A DNA stretch of 64,000 nucleotides from an uncultured Bacilli bacterium (GTDB taxonomy: Bacteria > Bacillota_I > Bacilli_A > RF39 > UBA660): assembly GCA_934091055.1 (NCBI GenBank), contig CAKOKN010000003.1, positions 66,854 to 130,853 on the forward strand. The letters are read 5' to 3'. Under the pieces are notes generated by a model. The model saw only the letters and a list, made by a program, of their open reading frames with translations, made no database searches and was not told where the DNA came from. Shown here piece after piece: positions 17,089 through 24,933 of this stretch. The position numbers were made by a program, and so were the translations under genes. The stretch's first letter is position 1, and the number at the start of each line of letters is the position of its first letter.

Positions 17089-17953
17089 GTATGATTATGT
17101 TACAATGACTATCGAAGAAGAAAAAAAGAGACTTGAGAAAATTATACCTTATTTAGAACTTGAAAATAATGAGAATGAACTGTTATTATATAGAGATAGA
17201 TATAATAATATAGTAAAGTATTTAACCGCAAAGGATGAGTACAATAAAGTTCTTGCTAGTATAAGAAGTGATGAAGAAAAACTAAATAAAAATTATATTA
17301 CAAAAGAAGAATATGAGGTAGACAATATTCTTCTTGAAGATACTCTTTTATCAAAGTTTTGTGAAGATACCAATAACAAATATAAAGATTTACCTTATGA
17401 GGATATAAAGAAGGAACCAGAAGGTATTAGAAATATATTGAAATTATTATTTGAAAAAGAAACTGAATACTCTAAAGTAGTAGATAAAAGAAATAAATTA
17501 AAAGAACTATTAAATAAAGATATGTTTCCTCGTACTTACGATACATTAATTAGTCAAGAAGTTATAATAGAAAAAGAAGACAGCATTTTAGACGAAATAT
17601 TTATACTAAAAAATAATATTAAAATAGAGAAAAAGAAGCTTGATGATATAAGAAACTCTATGATGACAGAGAATATATTAAAGATATTGTATGAGTTTTG
17701 TATAATAGACTCCTACGACATTAGTAAGGTTAATAAAAAAGATGTATTTAATAGTAATAAAAATTTAGTTATTGTTAAAGATGAGACGGATTCTTTGAAC
17801 ATTGCTAAAGAAGAAAATAGTAATAAAAAAGAGGAAGAAAAGGAAAAATCTGATATCGATGAAAAAGTTAATAGTATAATAGATAGCCTTAATTTACCCG
17901 GTATTGACGAAGATAATAGGGTAGATATAGATGGTAAAAATTATATAAAATAA
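17081..17953 (+). CDS. Coiled-coil protein of the ATPase cluster, related to the 48.7-52.5 kb proteins
   Basis: About 290 residues from the ATG at 17081 behind GGGAGGAAG. It is soluble, highly charged and helical, with a disordered acidic tail (EENSNKKEEEKEKSD). It matches the first ~370 residues of the protein at 50576-52507 in the same order: EEEKKRLEKIIPYLE against EEERKRLEKLIFILE, KEEYEVDNILLED against KEEYETKNSTMED, and ILKILYEFCIIDSYDI against ILSILREYGLANTYEV. It is not a known ATP synthase part. Eight-base overlap with gamma argues that it belongs to the complex, perhaps as an adaptor. Confidence 0.75.
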   Translation: MNKYDYVTMTIEEEKKRLEKIIPYLELENNENELLLYRDRYNNIVKYLTAKDEYNKVLASIRSDEEKLNKNYITKEEYEVDNILLEDTLLSKFCEDTNNKYKDLPYEDIKKEPEGIRNILKLLFEKETEYSKVVDKRNKLKELLNKDMFPRTYDTLISQEVIIEKEDSILDEIFILKNNIKIEKKKLDDIRNSMMTENILKILYEFCIIDSYDISKVNKKDVFNSNKNLVIVKDETDSLNIAKEENSNKKEEEKEKSDIDEKVNSIIDSLNLPGIDEDNRVDIDGKNYIK

Positions 17954-17963
17954 GTTATTAATA

Positions 17964-17992
17964 TTGAAAAAAATAATGATGTTTGTTATAAT
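17964..17992 (+). promoter_or_regulatory. Promoter of the first SipW-type gene
   Basis: TTGAAA and TATAAT are 17 bases apart and lie about 27 bases before the start at 18020, so this gene has its own promoter and need not depend on the ATPase transcript. AGGAGGAG is the ribosome binding site. Confidence 0.75.
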
Positions 17993-18019
17993 TTAAAAGA
18001 AGATAGGAGGAGTTAAGAT

Positions 18020-18640
18020 ATGTTAGAAAATGATAAGAAAAAAATTAGTGGACCTTTATTATACGCTATAATAGGTGTTACTGTATTAGTTGTTGCAGTT
18101 GCAGGTTCTGCATATGCATTCTTTGCTGCTAGTGCTACTGATACTGGTACTATCAAAGGTGATACTTTAGATATTAAACTTGGATTGAAAGTAGAAAAAG
18201 TTAGTACTGGAACTGGAAATTTAATACCTATACACGATGGCTCTAATGCCGCTTCACAATTAGCTAAAGCCGCTAGTGCATCTAGCTCTTGTGTTGATGA
18301 TAATGGTCGTACAGTTTGTCATATTTATAAAATAACTATATCTAATACTGGTGGAGATGATGCTACTGTTAATAGTACTGTTGCTTTAACTGGTAGTACT
18401 AATTTAAAATGGGCTAATATGTCTAATCAAACTACTGTTGGTACTACACATGCTAAATCAGATAGTACTGTGGCTACAAATGCTAGCGTAACTGCTGGCG
18501 GTAGTTCAGTACAATATATAATGGTTTATATTAACAATACTGGTGATAATCAAACTGCTGCTGATGGTGGTACTTCATTTAGTGGTGTTATTACAGTTAC
18601 TGCTAGTACTGGTGAAGCAGTTCAAGCTACATTTAACTAG
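18020..18640 (+). CDS. Exported TasA/camelysin-like protein with SipW-type signal peptide, copy 1
   Basis: A 206-residue exported protein. The N-terminal helix and cleavage region (LLYAIIGVTVLVVAVAGSAYAFFAASATDTG) have the pattern of SipW-dependent signal peptides found in TasA-type fibre proteins. The mature part is Ser/Thr/Ala/Gly-rich and beta-predicted, with a Cys pair in CVDDNGRTVCHIYKI that is shared with copies 2 and 3. These features suggest an abundant surface or fibre protein. No signal peptidase gene is in the window. It shares only the general architecture with copies 2 and 3, which are closer to each other. Confidence 0.7.
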   Translation: MLENDKKKISGPLLYAIIGVTVLVVAVAGSAYAFFAASATDTGTIKGDTLDIKLGLKVEKVSTGTGNLIPIHDGSNAASQLAKAASASSSCVDDNGRTVCHIYKITISNTGGDDATVNSTVALTGSTNLKWANMSNQTTVGTTHAKSDSTVATNASVTAGGSSVQYIMVYINNTGDNQTAADGGTSFSGVITVTASTGEAVQATFN

Positions 18641-18662
18641 AAAATATGATATGTAATAAAAG

Positions 18663-18697
18663 CCCCGTTTCTTTGCTGAAATTGAAACGAGGTTTTT
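18663..18697 (+). terminator. Terminator after SipW-type gene 1
   Basis: CCCCGTTTC pairs with GAAACGAGG (one mismatch) across a 12-base loop and is followed by a T-run. Confidence 0.8.
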
Positions 18698-18868
18698 ATA
18701 TGTCAAGTTTAGTATATAAAAATTGTTCACTAAAATTTAGTGTGAAGTTAAATCACAAAAGTAATGAAAACTAGTGTAAAATTGAATCAATAAATTAGTT
18801 ATTTAACAAAGGCAAATTGTGTTTAAAAAAATAATATATCAGAACTACAAAAAACTATACAAAATACA
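18698..18868. other. Intergenic stretch with a small palindrome and an imperfect direct repeat
   Basis: No gene is visible. CACTAAAATTTAGTG (18728-18742) is an odd-length palindrome. TAGTGTGAAGTTAAATCAC (18738-18756) recurs as TAGTGTAAAATTGAATCAA (18772-18790), 15 of 19 bases identical. These could be worn ends of a mobile element, given the next features, but nothing proves it. Confidence 0.35.
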
Positions 18869-18897
18869 TTGACAACATTTTAAGTATGTGATATACA
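18869..18897 (+). promoter_or_regulatory. Promoter with no gene behind it
   Basis: TTGACA, a 17-base spacer and TATACA form a strong sigma-A promoter, yet the next 300 bases hold no intact gene. It could drive a non-coding RNA that runs through the TnpB-like remnant. Confidence 0.5.
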
Positions 18898-19033
18898 TTT
18901 ATATGTAAGGTTATATCTTGGTATGAATCTGGTATAGATTTGTTAAATTGTTAATCTTTAATCGGTAGATTGGAATTATGTTCTAATGAAAAATAAGAAA
19001 AAGCATTTTTTCAATAATTAGAAGGTTAGTTAG

Positions 19034-19123
19034 TACGGTGGCGATCATCGGATTTTAAGTCTGTGGAGAAGTCTGATTGCAGGGTCAATGAAGCAGAAAG
19101 CATACCATTGTGAGATGGTGTAA
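19034..19123 (+). pseudogene. Probable remnant of an IS605-type TnpB 3' end (possible guide-RNA region)
   Basis: A 29-codon frame closed by a TAG at 19031 reads YGGDHRILS ... GSMKQKA ... EMV, then stops. This resembles the C-terminal tails of Firmicute TnpB proteins, which often contain a YGD/CGD motif followed by a SMKQEA-like stretch. In such elements the same DNA encodes the 3' omega/reRNA. The base composition is also less AT-rich than its surroundings. No other part of TnpB or TnpA is visible. The call is from memory of tail motifs only. Confidence 0.35.
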
Positions 19124-19151
19124 AATTAATTATAATTAATTACAAATCCTA

Positions 19152-19205
19152 TTGCTTTTTTGGGTATTATTTGATACAATTGATATTGTAAAGGAGGATT
19201 GAAAA
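19152..19205 (+). promoter_or_regulatory. Promoter and leader of SipW-type gene 2
   Basis: TTGCTT and TACAAT are 17 bases apart. From 19169 to 19205, 37 bases containing the -10 box and the AAAGGAGG site are identical to 20108-20144 before gene 3, so gene and promoter were duplicated together. Confidence 0.7.
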
Positions 19206-19206
19206 A

Positions 19207-19938
19207 ATGAGAGAAGAAAATAAGAAAGGAAGTAATACACTTTACGCTGCTATTGGTGTTGCTACATTAATAGTTGCTATAATTGGTGCAACATTTGCAT
19301 ATTTTAGTGCAAGTGCTAATTCTACTGGAGATGCTATTACAGGTCAAACTGATAACGATTTAGCTAGTGCTTTATCTCTTACTGTAGAAAAAGTTGCATT
19401 TGAAAATGCTGAAGCTACTAGTGCTAACTTAGTTCCTACTAATCTAGAAGCTACTCTTAATGGTGTTAATAGTGCTGTAACAAGTAAATGTGTTTCTAAC
19501 GGTTATACTGGATGTCATTTATATAAAATTACTGCTTCATCTACTAAAGATTTAGCTAATGCTAGTGTTAGATTAACTGCTTTAAATGTAGATGCTAAAG
19601 ATACTGCTAGCTGGAAGTATATTATTTATAAAAACGATGGTTCTAGTAACTCTGCTACTGAATTAGTAGCTGGTGGAGCAAACGATTTTGCTACATTTAA
19701 TACTACTTATGTTGGAGCAGACAAAAACGGTTTTGATATGAATGCTAATGGTGCTATAAGTGCTGGTACTCCTGCATACTACTATTTAATGATTTACTTA
19801 GCTAACAAAACTGATAATGTTCAAAATCCTAGCGATAAAGAGAACGAACACAGCGGAACTGGTACTTACAATGGTACTGTTTCAATGGATGTTTTAGGCG
19901 GTAAAGTAGTTGCTACATTCTCAAATACTGGAAATTAA
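19207..19938 (+). CDS. Exported TasA/camelysin-like protein with SipW-type signal peptide, copy 2
   Basis: A 243-residue exported protein. Its membrane and cleavage segment (AAIGVATLIVAIIGATFAYFSASA) is nearly the same as in copy 3. The mature domain contains NDLASALSLTVEKV, a Cys pair in CVSNGYTGCHLYKI, and a C-terminal YYLMIYL...GTYNGTVSMDVLGGKVVATF, also shared with copy 3. Copies 2 and 3 are clear paralogues in tandem. Ala/Thr/Gly/Asn richness and a strong ribosome binding site suggest high expression. It is likely a surface fibre subunit by analogy with TasA; polymerisation is not shown by sequence. Confidence 0.72.
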   Translation: MREENKKGSNTLYAAIGVATLIVAIIGATFAYFSASANSTGDAITGQTDNDLASALSLTVEKVAFENAEATSANLVPTNLEATLNGVNSAVTSKCVSNGYTGCHLYKITASSTKDLANASVRLTALNVDAKDTASWKYIIYKNDGSSNSATELVAGGANDFATFNTTYVGADKNGFDMNANGAISAGTPAYYYLMIYLANKTDNVQNPSDKENEHSGTGTYNGTVSMDVLGGKVVATFSNTGN

Positions 19939-19959
19939 TATATACTTAAGATTAATAGA

Positions 19960-19988
19960 AAGAAGGTCAAAAATGACTTTCTTTTTTT
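19960..19988 (+). terminator. Terminator after SipW-type gene 2
   Basis: AAAGAAGGTCA pairs with TGACTTTCTTT (one G-T pair) around an AAAA loop and is followed by T-rich sequence. The roughly 120 bases after it, up to the next promoter, hold nothing I recognise. Confidence 0.8.
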
Positions 19989-20090
19989 CTTTTACATTGG
20001 TAATAAAATTTACATTATTAATTATTTTGTTGTAAATAATAGGCTTATTTTAATTAACAGATATTTTCTTATAAAAAATGCAAAAAAGTA

Positions 20091-20144
20091 TTGTATTTTT
20101 TTTCAATATTTGATACAATTGATATTGTAAAGGAGGATTGAAAA
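20091..20144 (+). promoter_or_regulatory. Promoter and leader of SipW-type gene 3
   Basis: TTGTAT and TACAAT are 17 bases apart, with the same 37-base block as before gene 2 starting at 20108. Confidence 0.7.
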
Positions 20145-20146
20145 TA

Positions 20147-20821
20147 ATGAACGAAGAAAATAACAGAAAGGGTCCTGGCATATTCTATGCCGTTGTTGGA
20201 GTTGCTACATTAGTAGTTGCTATTATTGGTGCAACATTTGCATACTTTAGTGCACAAGCTACTGCTACTGGAGATACTATCACTGGTGGTACAAATAACG
20301 ATTTGGCTAGTGCTCTTAGTGTAACAGTTACTAGAGTTAACAAAACAGTTACTAAAGCTAATAGTATTGACTTAGTTCCTGCTAATATTGATGGAACTAC
20401 TGAAACTGTTAATAATGCAGTAAAAGCTAATTGCGAAGCTAATGGTTATACTGGATGTCATCTATACAAAATTGAAGCTCAATCAACTCAATCAGTTGCT
20501 AATGCTAGTATCCTTTTAAGTAGCTTGACTGTTGATTCTAAGGCTAAAACTAACTGGGCTTATGCTATTTATACTGGTACTGATACTTCAGCTACTAATG
20601 TTGTTAAAACTGGTAGTCTTGATGTAACTACTCCAGTTGATATGCATGAAAATGCAGCATTAACTGCTAACACTCCAGTTACTTACTACTTAATCGTTTA
20701 TCTAAAGAATGTTGATTCAGCTCAAAATGCTGGAGATGCTTCTGATGAAACTGGTACTTACACTGGTACAGTAACTATGAACGCTGCTGGCGGTAAAGTT
20801 TCTGCTACATTCGCAGCATAA
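20147..20821 (+). CDS. Exported TasA/camelysin-like protein with SipW-type signal peptide, copy 3
   Basis: About 224 residues from the ATG at 20147; a TTG at 20138 is too close to the AGGAGG. The signal region AVVGVATLVVAIIGATFAYFSAQA, the Cys pair in CEANGYTGCHLYKI and the C-terminal GTYTGTVTMNAAGGKVSATF align with copy 2. It probably forms the same kind of surface structure. The tandem copies with identical upstream blocks imply recent duplication followed by divergence of the mature domain. A 12-bp terminator follows directly. Confidence 0.72.
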   Translation: MNEENNRKGPGIFYAVVGVATLVVAIIGATFAYFSAQATATGDTITGGTNNDLASALSVTVTRVNKTVTKANSIDLVPANIDGTTETVNNAVKANCEANGYTGCHLYKIEAQSTQSVANASILLSSLTVDSKAKTNWAYAIYTGTDTSATNVVKTGSLDVTTPVDMHENAALTANTPVTYYLIVYLKNVDSAQNAGDASDETGTYTGTVTMNAAGGKVSATFAA

Positions 20822-20843
20822 TAGCTATTGAAAAAAGTTAATT

Positions 20844-20880
20844 AAATATAGTAACGAACTATTGTTACTATATTTTTTTT
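20844..20880 (+). terminator. Terminator after SipW-type gene 3
   Basis: A perfect 12-bp stem (AAATATAGTAAC/GTTACTATATTT) with an 8-base loop GAACTATT and a long T-run. It lies against the convergent SOD gene and may serve both strands. Confidence 0.85.
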
Positions 20881-20883
20881 TAA

Positions 20884-21501
20884 TTATTTAATATTATTAA
20901 GATATAGTTTATATACTTTATCAAAATCTATAATATTAAATACTTTTTCTAGATATTCTCTTTCGTTATAAGTATATTTTAAATAATAAGCGTGTTCCCA
21001 CGCATCTATTGTCATTATTGGAATAAAACCGTAATAGTAGGGGGTATCTTGATTGGAGGTATTTATTATTCTTAATTTATTATTTTTATCTAATACTAAG
21101 AAAGTATAACCACTTCCTTTGACTTCTAGTGCAGAATTTATAAATTCTTCTTTAAATGAAGAAAAGGAAGAAAAATATTTATTTATTATTTCAAGTAATT
21201 CATTTGGAACTTTTTTCTTTTTGTCTGTCAGATTATAAAAGTATAGACTATGATTTAGATATCCTCCGAGGTTATATAATATTTCATCTCGATCTTCAAT
21301 AGGAATTATGTCTATGTTTTTGGCTAAGTATTCGGGAGGATATTTATACTGATAGTTATTTTTTTGAAGTAATTTATTTAAGGTATCTGTATAATTTCTA
21401 TAATGAATGTTGTAGTGAAGGTCAAGAGTTCGATTATCTATTTCTGGTTCTAAACTATTATAATCTAATTTTATTCTTTCATATTTCAAGTTGATCACCA
21501 T
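20884..21501 (-). CDS. sodA: Iron/manganese superoxide dismutase
   Basis: A 205-residue Fe/Mn-type SOD, which converts superoxide to oxygen and peroxide. Metal ligands are visible: His in LHYNIHYRNYTD, His in LGGYLNHSLYF, and Asp/His in TIDAWEHAYYLKY. GSGYTFLVL replaces the usual GSGW, a Trp to Tyr change near the active site, and NTSNQDTP matches the conserved NQD region. The sequence is divergent and about the usual length. It is a single gene with no signal peptide, so it is cytoplasmic, implying some exposure to oxygen. Confidence 0.88.
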   Translation of the reverse strand: MVINLKYERIKLDYNSLEPEIDNRTLDLHYNIHYRNYTDTLNKLLQKNNYQYKYPPEYLAKNIDIIPIEDRDEILYNLGGYLNHSLYFYNLTDKKKKVPNELLEIINKYFSSFSSFKEEFINSALEVKGSGYTFLVLDKNNKLRIINTSNQDTPYYYGFIPIMTIDAWEHAYYLKYTYNEREYLEKVFNIIDFDKVYKLYLNNIK

Positions 21502-21654
21502 TACATTATATTATCACTTCCCATAATTTACCACAATTATTTGATAATTTATACAATTTAAAGTAATATAATTTTAGTATGAAAGGAAGTGATAGATGAA
21601 AATATATAAGGAAATCTATTAAAAATGTGTTATACTATATTTAGAGGTGATAAT

Positions 21655-22311
21655 ATGTACAATATAGTTCTAGTGGAAGATGAAAAGGATTTAAATAATC
21701 TAATTAAAGCTTATCTAGAAAAAGAAGGATATAATGTAACTAGTTATTATAATGGTACTGACGCTATTAATAATATTGATAAACCAGCTCATTTATGGAT
21801 TCTTGATATTATGCTGGGGGATGATGTTAGTGGTTATGATATTATCAAGAAAATAAGAGAAGTTGATACTAATATGCCAGTTATATTTACTTCAGCTAGA
21901 GATAAAGAACTTGATAAGATTATTGGATTGGAATTAGGAAGTGATGATTATGTTACTAAGCCTTACTCTCCTAAAGAACTTGTGCTTAGAGTTAATAATA
22001 TAATTAAAAGAGTGTATGCTAAGGACAATAAGAAGATTAGCTATAAAGATTATGTTATTGACTTAGATAAAAGAATGGCTTTATTAAATGATAAAGATTT
22101 ATGTTTAACTACTTTAGAATTTGACTTATTATATATGTTTGTTACCAATAAGAAAAGATCTTTCTCTAGGGATGATATTTTAAACAACATTTGGGGAGAA
22201 AATTACTTTGGTACTGATAGAGTAGTAGACGATCTTATTAGAAGACTAAGAAAGAAAATGCCACTTCTTGATATTAATACTATATATGGGTATGGGTACC
22301 GTTTAATATGA
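21655..22311 (+). CDS. OmpR/PhoB-family response regulator
   Basis: About 218 residues from the ATG at 21655 behind GAGGTGAT. The receiver domain has VEDEKD, the phospho-acceptor Asp in LWILDIMLGDD, TSA and the Lys in YVTKPYSPKEL. The C-terminal winged-helix DNA-binding domain shows LTTLEFDLLYMF and VDDLIRRLRKKM, ending GYGYRLI. Its stop overlaps the ATG of the partner kinase (ATGA). A TATACT -10 box lies just upstream. Confidence 0.95.
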   Translation: MYNIVLVEDEKDLNNLIKAYLEKEGYNVTSYYNGTDAINNIDKPAHLWILDIMLGDDVSGYDIIKKIREVDTNMPVIFTSARDKELDKIIGLELGSDDYVTKPYSPKELVLRVNNIIKRVYAKDNKKISYKDYVIDLDKRMALLNDKDLCLTTLEFDLLYMFVTNKKRSFSRDDILNNIWGENYFGTDRVVDDLIRRLRKKMPLLDINTIYGYGYRLI

Positions 22312-23567
22312 GAAAACCTACTTTAACGGAACAATTACTTTTTATATGTGTTTCAATTATTGTTATTGTTATAATATCACTTGGAATAGTCTTACCTAAG
22401 ACCTTACTTCCTGTCTATGAAGAAAATTTGTATAATTATTTGAGTGAATCTTTAAATTTACTCGAGAGACCAGATAATAATAAAATTAATAGTGAAATTG
22501 CCTTTGTTTATATTAATAGTGATGATGATGTATTTGTTTCGGATAATTTATCTAAAGTTATTAATGTTAAAGAGATAGATAATATTCTTAAAAATATTAG
22601 TGTCGGTAATGGTAAATTTATATATAAGAATAAAATATATTATTATTCTATGAATAAGAGTTCTGATGTTAAAAAAATTGCTATTACTGGTGATAATTAT
22701 ATTAATTATATGAGAGCGGAAATACTTAAGATTATATTAGTAGTAGTAGGTATTACGTTTGTAATTATTTCTTTATTGATACTTATATGGTCTAATAACT
22801 TAGTTAATAGAATTAAAAAATTAAAAGATAAAGTTGATAACATAAATAATGATGATTATAATCATAAGATGATATATAATTATGATGATGAACTATATAC
22901 CCTAGAGGTTGCTATTGAGAATATGCGTGTATATTTGAAACAGCAGGAAGAATATAAAAATCAAATGTACCAAAATATTTCTCATGATTTTAAAACTCCT
23001 ATCACAGTAATGAAATCTTACATTGAAGCTTCTGAAGATGGTATTCAAACTAAAGATGAGGCTATTAAAGTCTGCAAGGAACAATTGAATAAATTAGAAA
23101 TTAAAGTTCACTCCTTACTATATTTGAATAAACTAAATTATTTTCAGGAACAAAAGGATAATATTAAAGAAAAGTGTGATGTAAGTAAGATTGTGCTTGC
23201 GTCAGTAGAAAAATTCAATCCTTCTCGACCTGACGTAGAATTTATCCTTGATATTGATAAAAAGAATGTCATCTTTAGAGGAAGCAAAGAGATGTGGGAA
23301 GCTATTATAGATAATATTCTTAATAACTTTATGCGATATGCTAAAGAAAAGATTAAGATTACAGTTAAGAATAATAAAATTATTTTGTATAATGATGGTC
23401 CTAATATAGATAAAGATGTCTTAAACAACATTTTTACTCCCTACGAAAAAGGTGTTAAAGGTGTCTTTGGTTTGGGATTGTCGATAGTTAAAAAGACACT
23501 TCGTTTTTTGAATTATGATATTAATATTGAAAATGAGAAAAATGGTGTGAAATTTATAATCAGTTAA
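22308..23567 (+). CDS. Sensor histidine kinase, partner of the preceding regulator
   Basis: A 419-residue membrane kinase. Two membrane helices (residues ~10-32 and ~143-163) flank an extracellular sensor domain of ~110 residues. A HAMP-like linker follows, then the HisKA box ISHDFKTPITVMKSY with the phospho-acceptor His, and a HATPase domain with N-box DNILNNFMRYA and G-box FGLGLSIVKKTL. The D-box region is unusual (IILYNDGPNID). The signal is unknown. A terminator overlaps the stop codon. Confidence 0.94.
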   Translation: MRKPTLTEQLLFICVSIIVIVIISLGIVLPKTLLPVYEENLYNYLSESLNLLERPDNNKINSEIAFVYINSDDDVFVSDNLSKVINVKEIDNILKNISVGNGKFIYKNKIYYYSMNKSSDVKKIAITGDNYINYMRAEILKIILVVVGITFVIISLLILIWSNNLVNRIKKLKDKVDNINNDDYNHKMIYNYDDELYTLEVAIENMRVYLKQQEEYKNQMYQNISHDFKTPITVMKSYIEASEDGIQTKDEAIKVCKEQLNKLEIKVHSLLYLNKLNYFQEQKDNIKEKCDVSKIVLASVEKFNPSRPDVEFILDIDKKNVIFRGSKEMWEAIIDNILNNFMRYAKEKIKITVKNNKIILYNDGPNIDKDVLNNIFTPYEKGVKGVFGLGLSIVKKTLRFLNYDINIENEKNGVKFIIS

Positions 23568-23590
23568 AGAACCCTTCGAGGGTTCTTTTT
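23566..23590 (+). terminator. Terminator of the two-component operon
   Basis: AAAGAACCCT pairs with AGGGTTCTTT around a TCG loop and ends in five T. Confidence 0.92.
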
Positions 23591-23618
23591 GGTTGAATTT
23601 TGATAATAAAAAAAGAAG

Positions 23619-23807
23619 CTATTCTTCTTCGATTGCTTCTGTTGGACAATTTTCTAAAGCAGACATAGCATCCCCTTTGTGTTCTTCTTTTACTGGATTT
23701 TCTACTACTATAGCTAGATTGTCTTCGTCAAAGTTATATACATCCTCACAGATACTTACACATTGACCACAACCAATACATTTATCTTTATTTATTTTTA
23801 AATTCAT
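23619..23807 (-). CDS. fer: Ferredoxin, single [4Fe-4S] cluster type
   Basis: A 62-residue small electron carrier. The cluster ligands are in CIGCGQCVSIC near the N-terminus and CPTEAI near the C-terminus, the arrangement of Bacillus-type monocluster ferredoxins with DED-rich acidic segments between. The extra Cys in VSIC fits the usual position of a disulfide or remnant second-cluster Cys. It stands alone on the minus strand; redox partners cannot be inferred from its neighbours. Confidence 0.92.
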   Translation of the reverse strand: MNLKINKDKCIGCGQCVSICEDVYNFDEDNLAIVVENPVKEEHKGDAMSALENCPTEAIEEE

Positions 23808-23919
23808 TTTATTACCTTCTTTCTAAATTTATTATACCAAAAATGAAAAAAAAATCAACTATATATCTTTTATTTCTTTTGAAAATATGTTATTATAGAT
23901 AGAGAGTAGAGGTAGATTT

Positions 23920-24711
23920 ATGGAAAGTAGAATGGAAAAGTATTATAGAGATAATTTAGATGGCTTTGAGAGAAGTAAGAAGAATGAGAGACTGTATAAA
24001 GATGTATCTAGAGAGATTACTGAATTAGATAATTTACCAATACCTGATAATTCTAATGAGATCGATTTAAATGGGCTTAAACAAATTATTTCTAGTAGAG
24101 ATGAATATAGAAAAGTAAAAGATTTGGGAAGAACTTTTGTTTCTGATAAACCACTTTATCCTAATGAAGTTAAAGAAGAAGTGAAAGAGAAAGATGAAAA
24201 TAGAATATATGATATAAATGTTCTTCTTGAAAATGCTAAGAATGAAATTAATAAGGGAAATGCTCCTGAAGGTACTAAAAAAATAAATGCTAACTTTTTA
24301 ACTGATATGGAGGAGGCTGATGTTCCTTCTAGTGAAGAAGTAGTTCCTTCAAATAATGATGCATATGAAGAAGCACAAAAAGTAGTTGATAAACATCAAG
24401 ATGGTGATATTAATAAGAATAGTATTACAGATTCTCTTCCTTTAGATATTTTGACAGATTTAAAGGGCAGTGATAATACTGTTGTTACTGATCCTATTGT
24501 CAAAGAAGAAGTTACTATGATTAATAAAATTAAAGATGGAGAGACTTTTTATAGTGGATCATTTAACTTCTCAAAGAAAGATTTTGATGAATCTGATGAC
24601 GATATGTTTGAGGAGAAAAGTCATACAGGAGTAAAAGTATTCTTCTTAATATTTGGATTGTTAGTACTTGCTGCAGGAATATATTTGATTATTACTAGAT
24701 ATGTTTTATAA
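23920..24711 (+). CDS. Tail-anchored acidic protein, unknown function
   Basis: A 263-residue protein. Residues 1-235 are hydrophilic, mostly acidic and probably partly disordered. A single membrane helix at the C-terminus (GVKVFFLIFGLLVLAAGIYL) leaves the bulk in the cytoplasm. I recognise no family. It starts behind AGAGGTAG and precedes the tRNA gene. The topology suggests a membrane-tethered adaptor or scaffold. Confidence 0.65.
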   Translation: MESRMEKYYRDNLDGFERSKKNERLYKDVSREITELDNLPIPDNSNEIDLNGLKQIISSRDEYRKVKDLGRTFVSDKPLYPNEVKEEVKEKDENRIYDINVLLENAKNEINKGNAPEGTKKINANFLTDMEEADVPSSEEVVPSNNDAYEEAQKVVDKHQDGDINKNSITDSLPLDILTDLKGSDNTVVTDPIVKEEVTMINKIKDGETFYSGSFNFSKKDFDESDDDMFEEKSHTGVKVFFLIFGLLVLAAGIYLIITRYVL

Positions 24712-24773
24712 TGAAGATAAAGTTTATACTTTTATCTTTATTTTTTTTACTATTTGGTGTATAATTTATTTGT

Positions 24774-24850
24774 GTCCCCGTAGCTCAGTAGGATAGAGCG
24801 ATTGCCTCCTAAGCAATAGGCCAACAGTTCGATTCTGTTCGGGGACGCCA
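24774..24850 (+). tRNA. tRNA-Arg (anticodon CCT)
   Basis: A complete 77-base cloverleaf with encoded CCA. The acceptor stem is GTCCCCG/CGGGGAC with discriminator G. The D arm is GCTC/GAGC, the anticodon stem is ATTGC/GCAAT with loop CTCCTAA (anticodon CCT, reads AGG), and the T arm is AACAG/CTGTT with loop TTCGATT. A TATAAT box (24760-24765) lies just upstream. No integrated element is visible next to it. Confidence 0.97.
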
Positions 24851-24933
24851 TTTATTGTAAAATATTATTTTGTGATAGACTATTAATTTACAAGTCTATT
24901 TTTTTCTGCTATAATTATTCTTGGAAGTGTTAT

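Noticed and set aside
18728..18790. Palindrome and imperfect direct repeat as insertion sequence ends
   Set aside because: No target-site duplication, no matching opposite end and no transposase frame between; only recorded as possible debris.
18901..19130. A riboswitch, SRP RNA or 6S RNA in the gap after the first SipW-type gene
   Set aside because: I could not find the conserved cores of these RNAs (for example the SRP GGAA tetraloop stem); the TnpB-tail reading explains the unusual composition better.
24774..24850. tRNA-Arg as an integration site
   Set aside because: No integrase gene and no repeated 3' end of the tRNA in the following kilobases.
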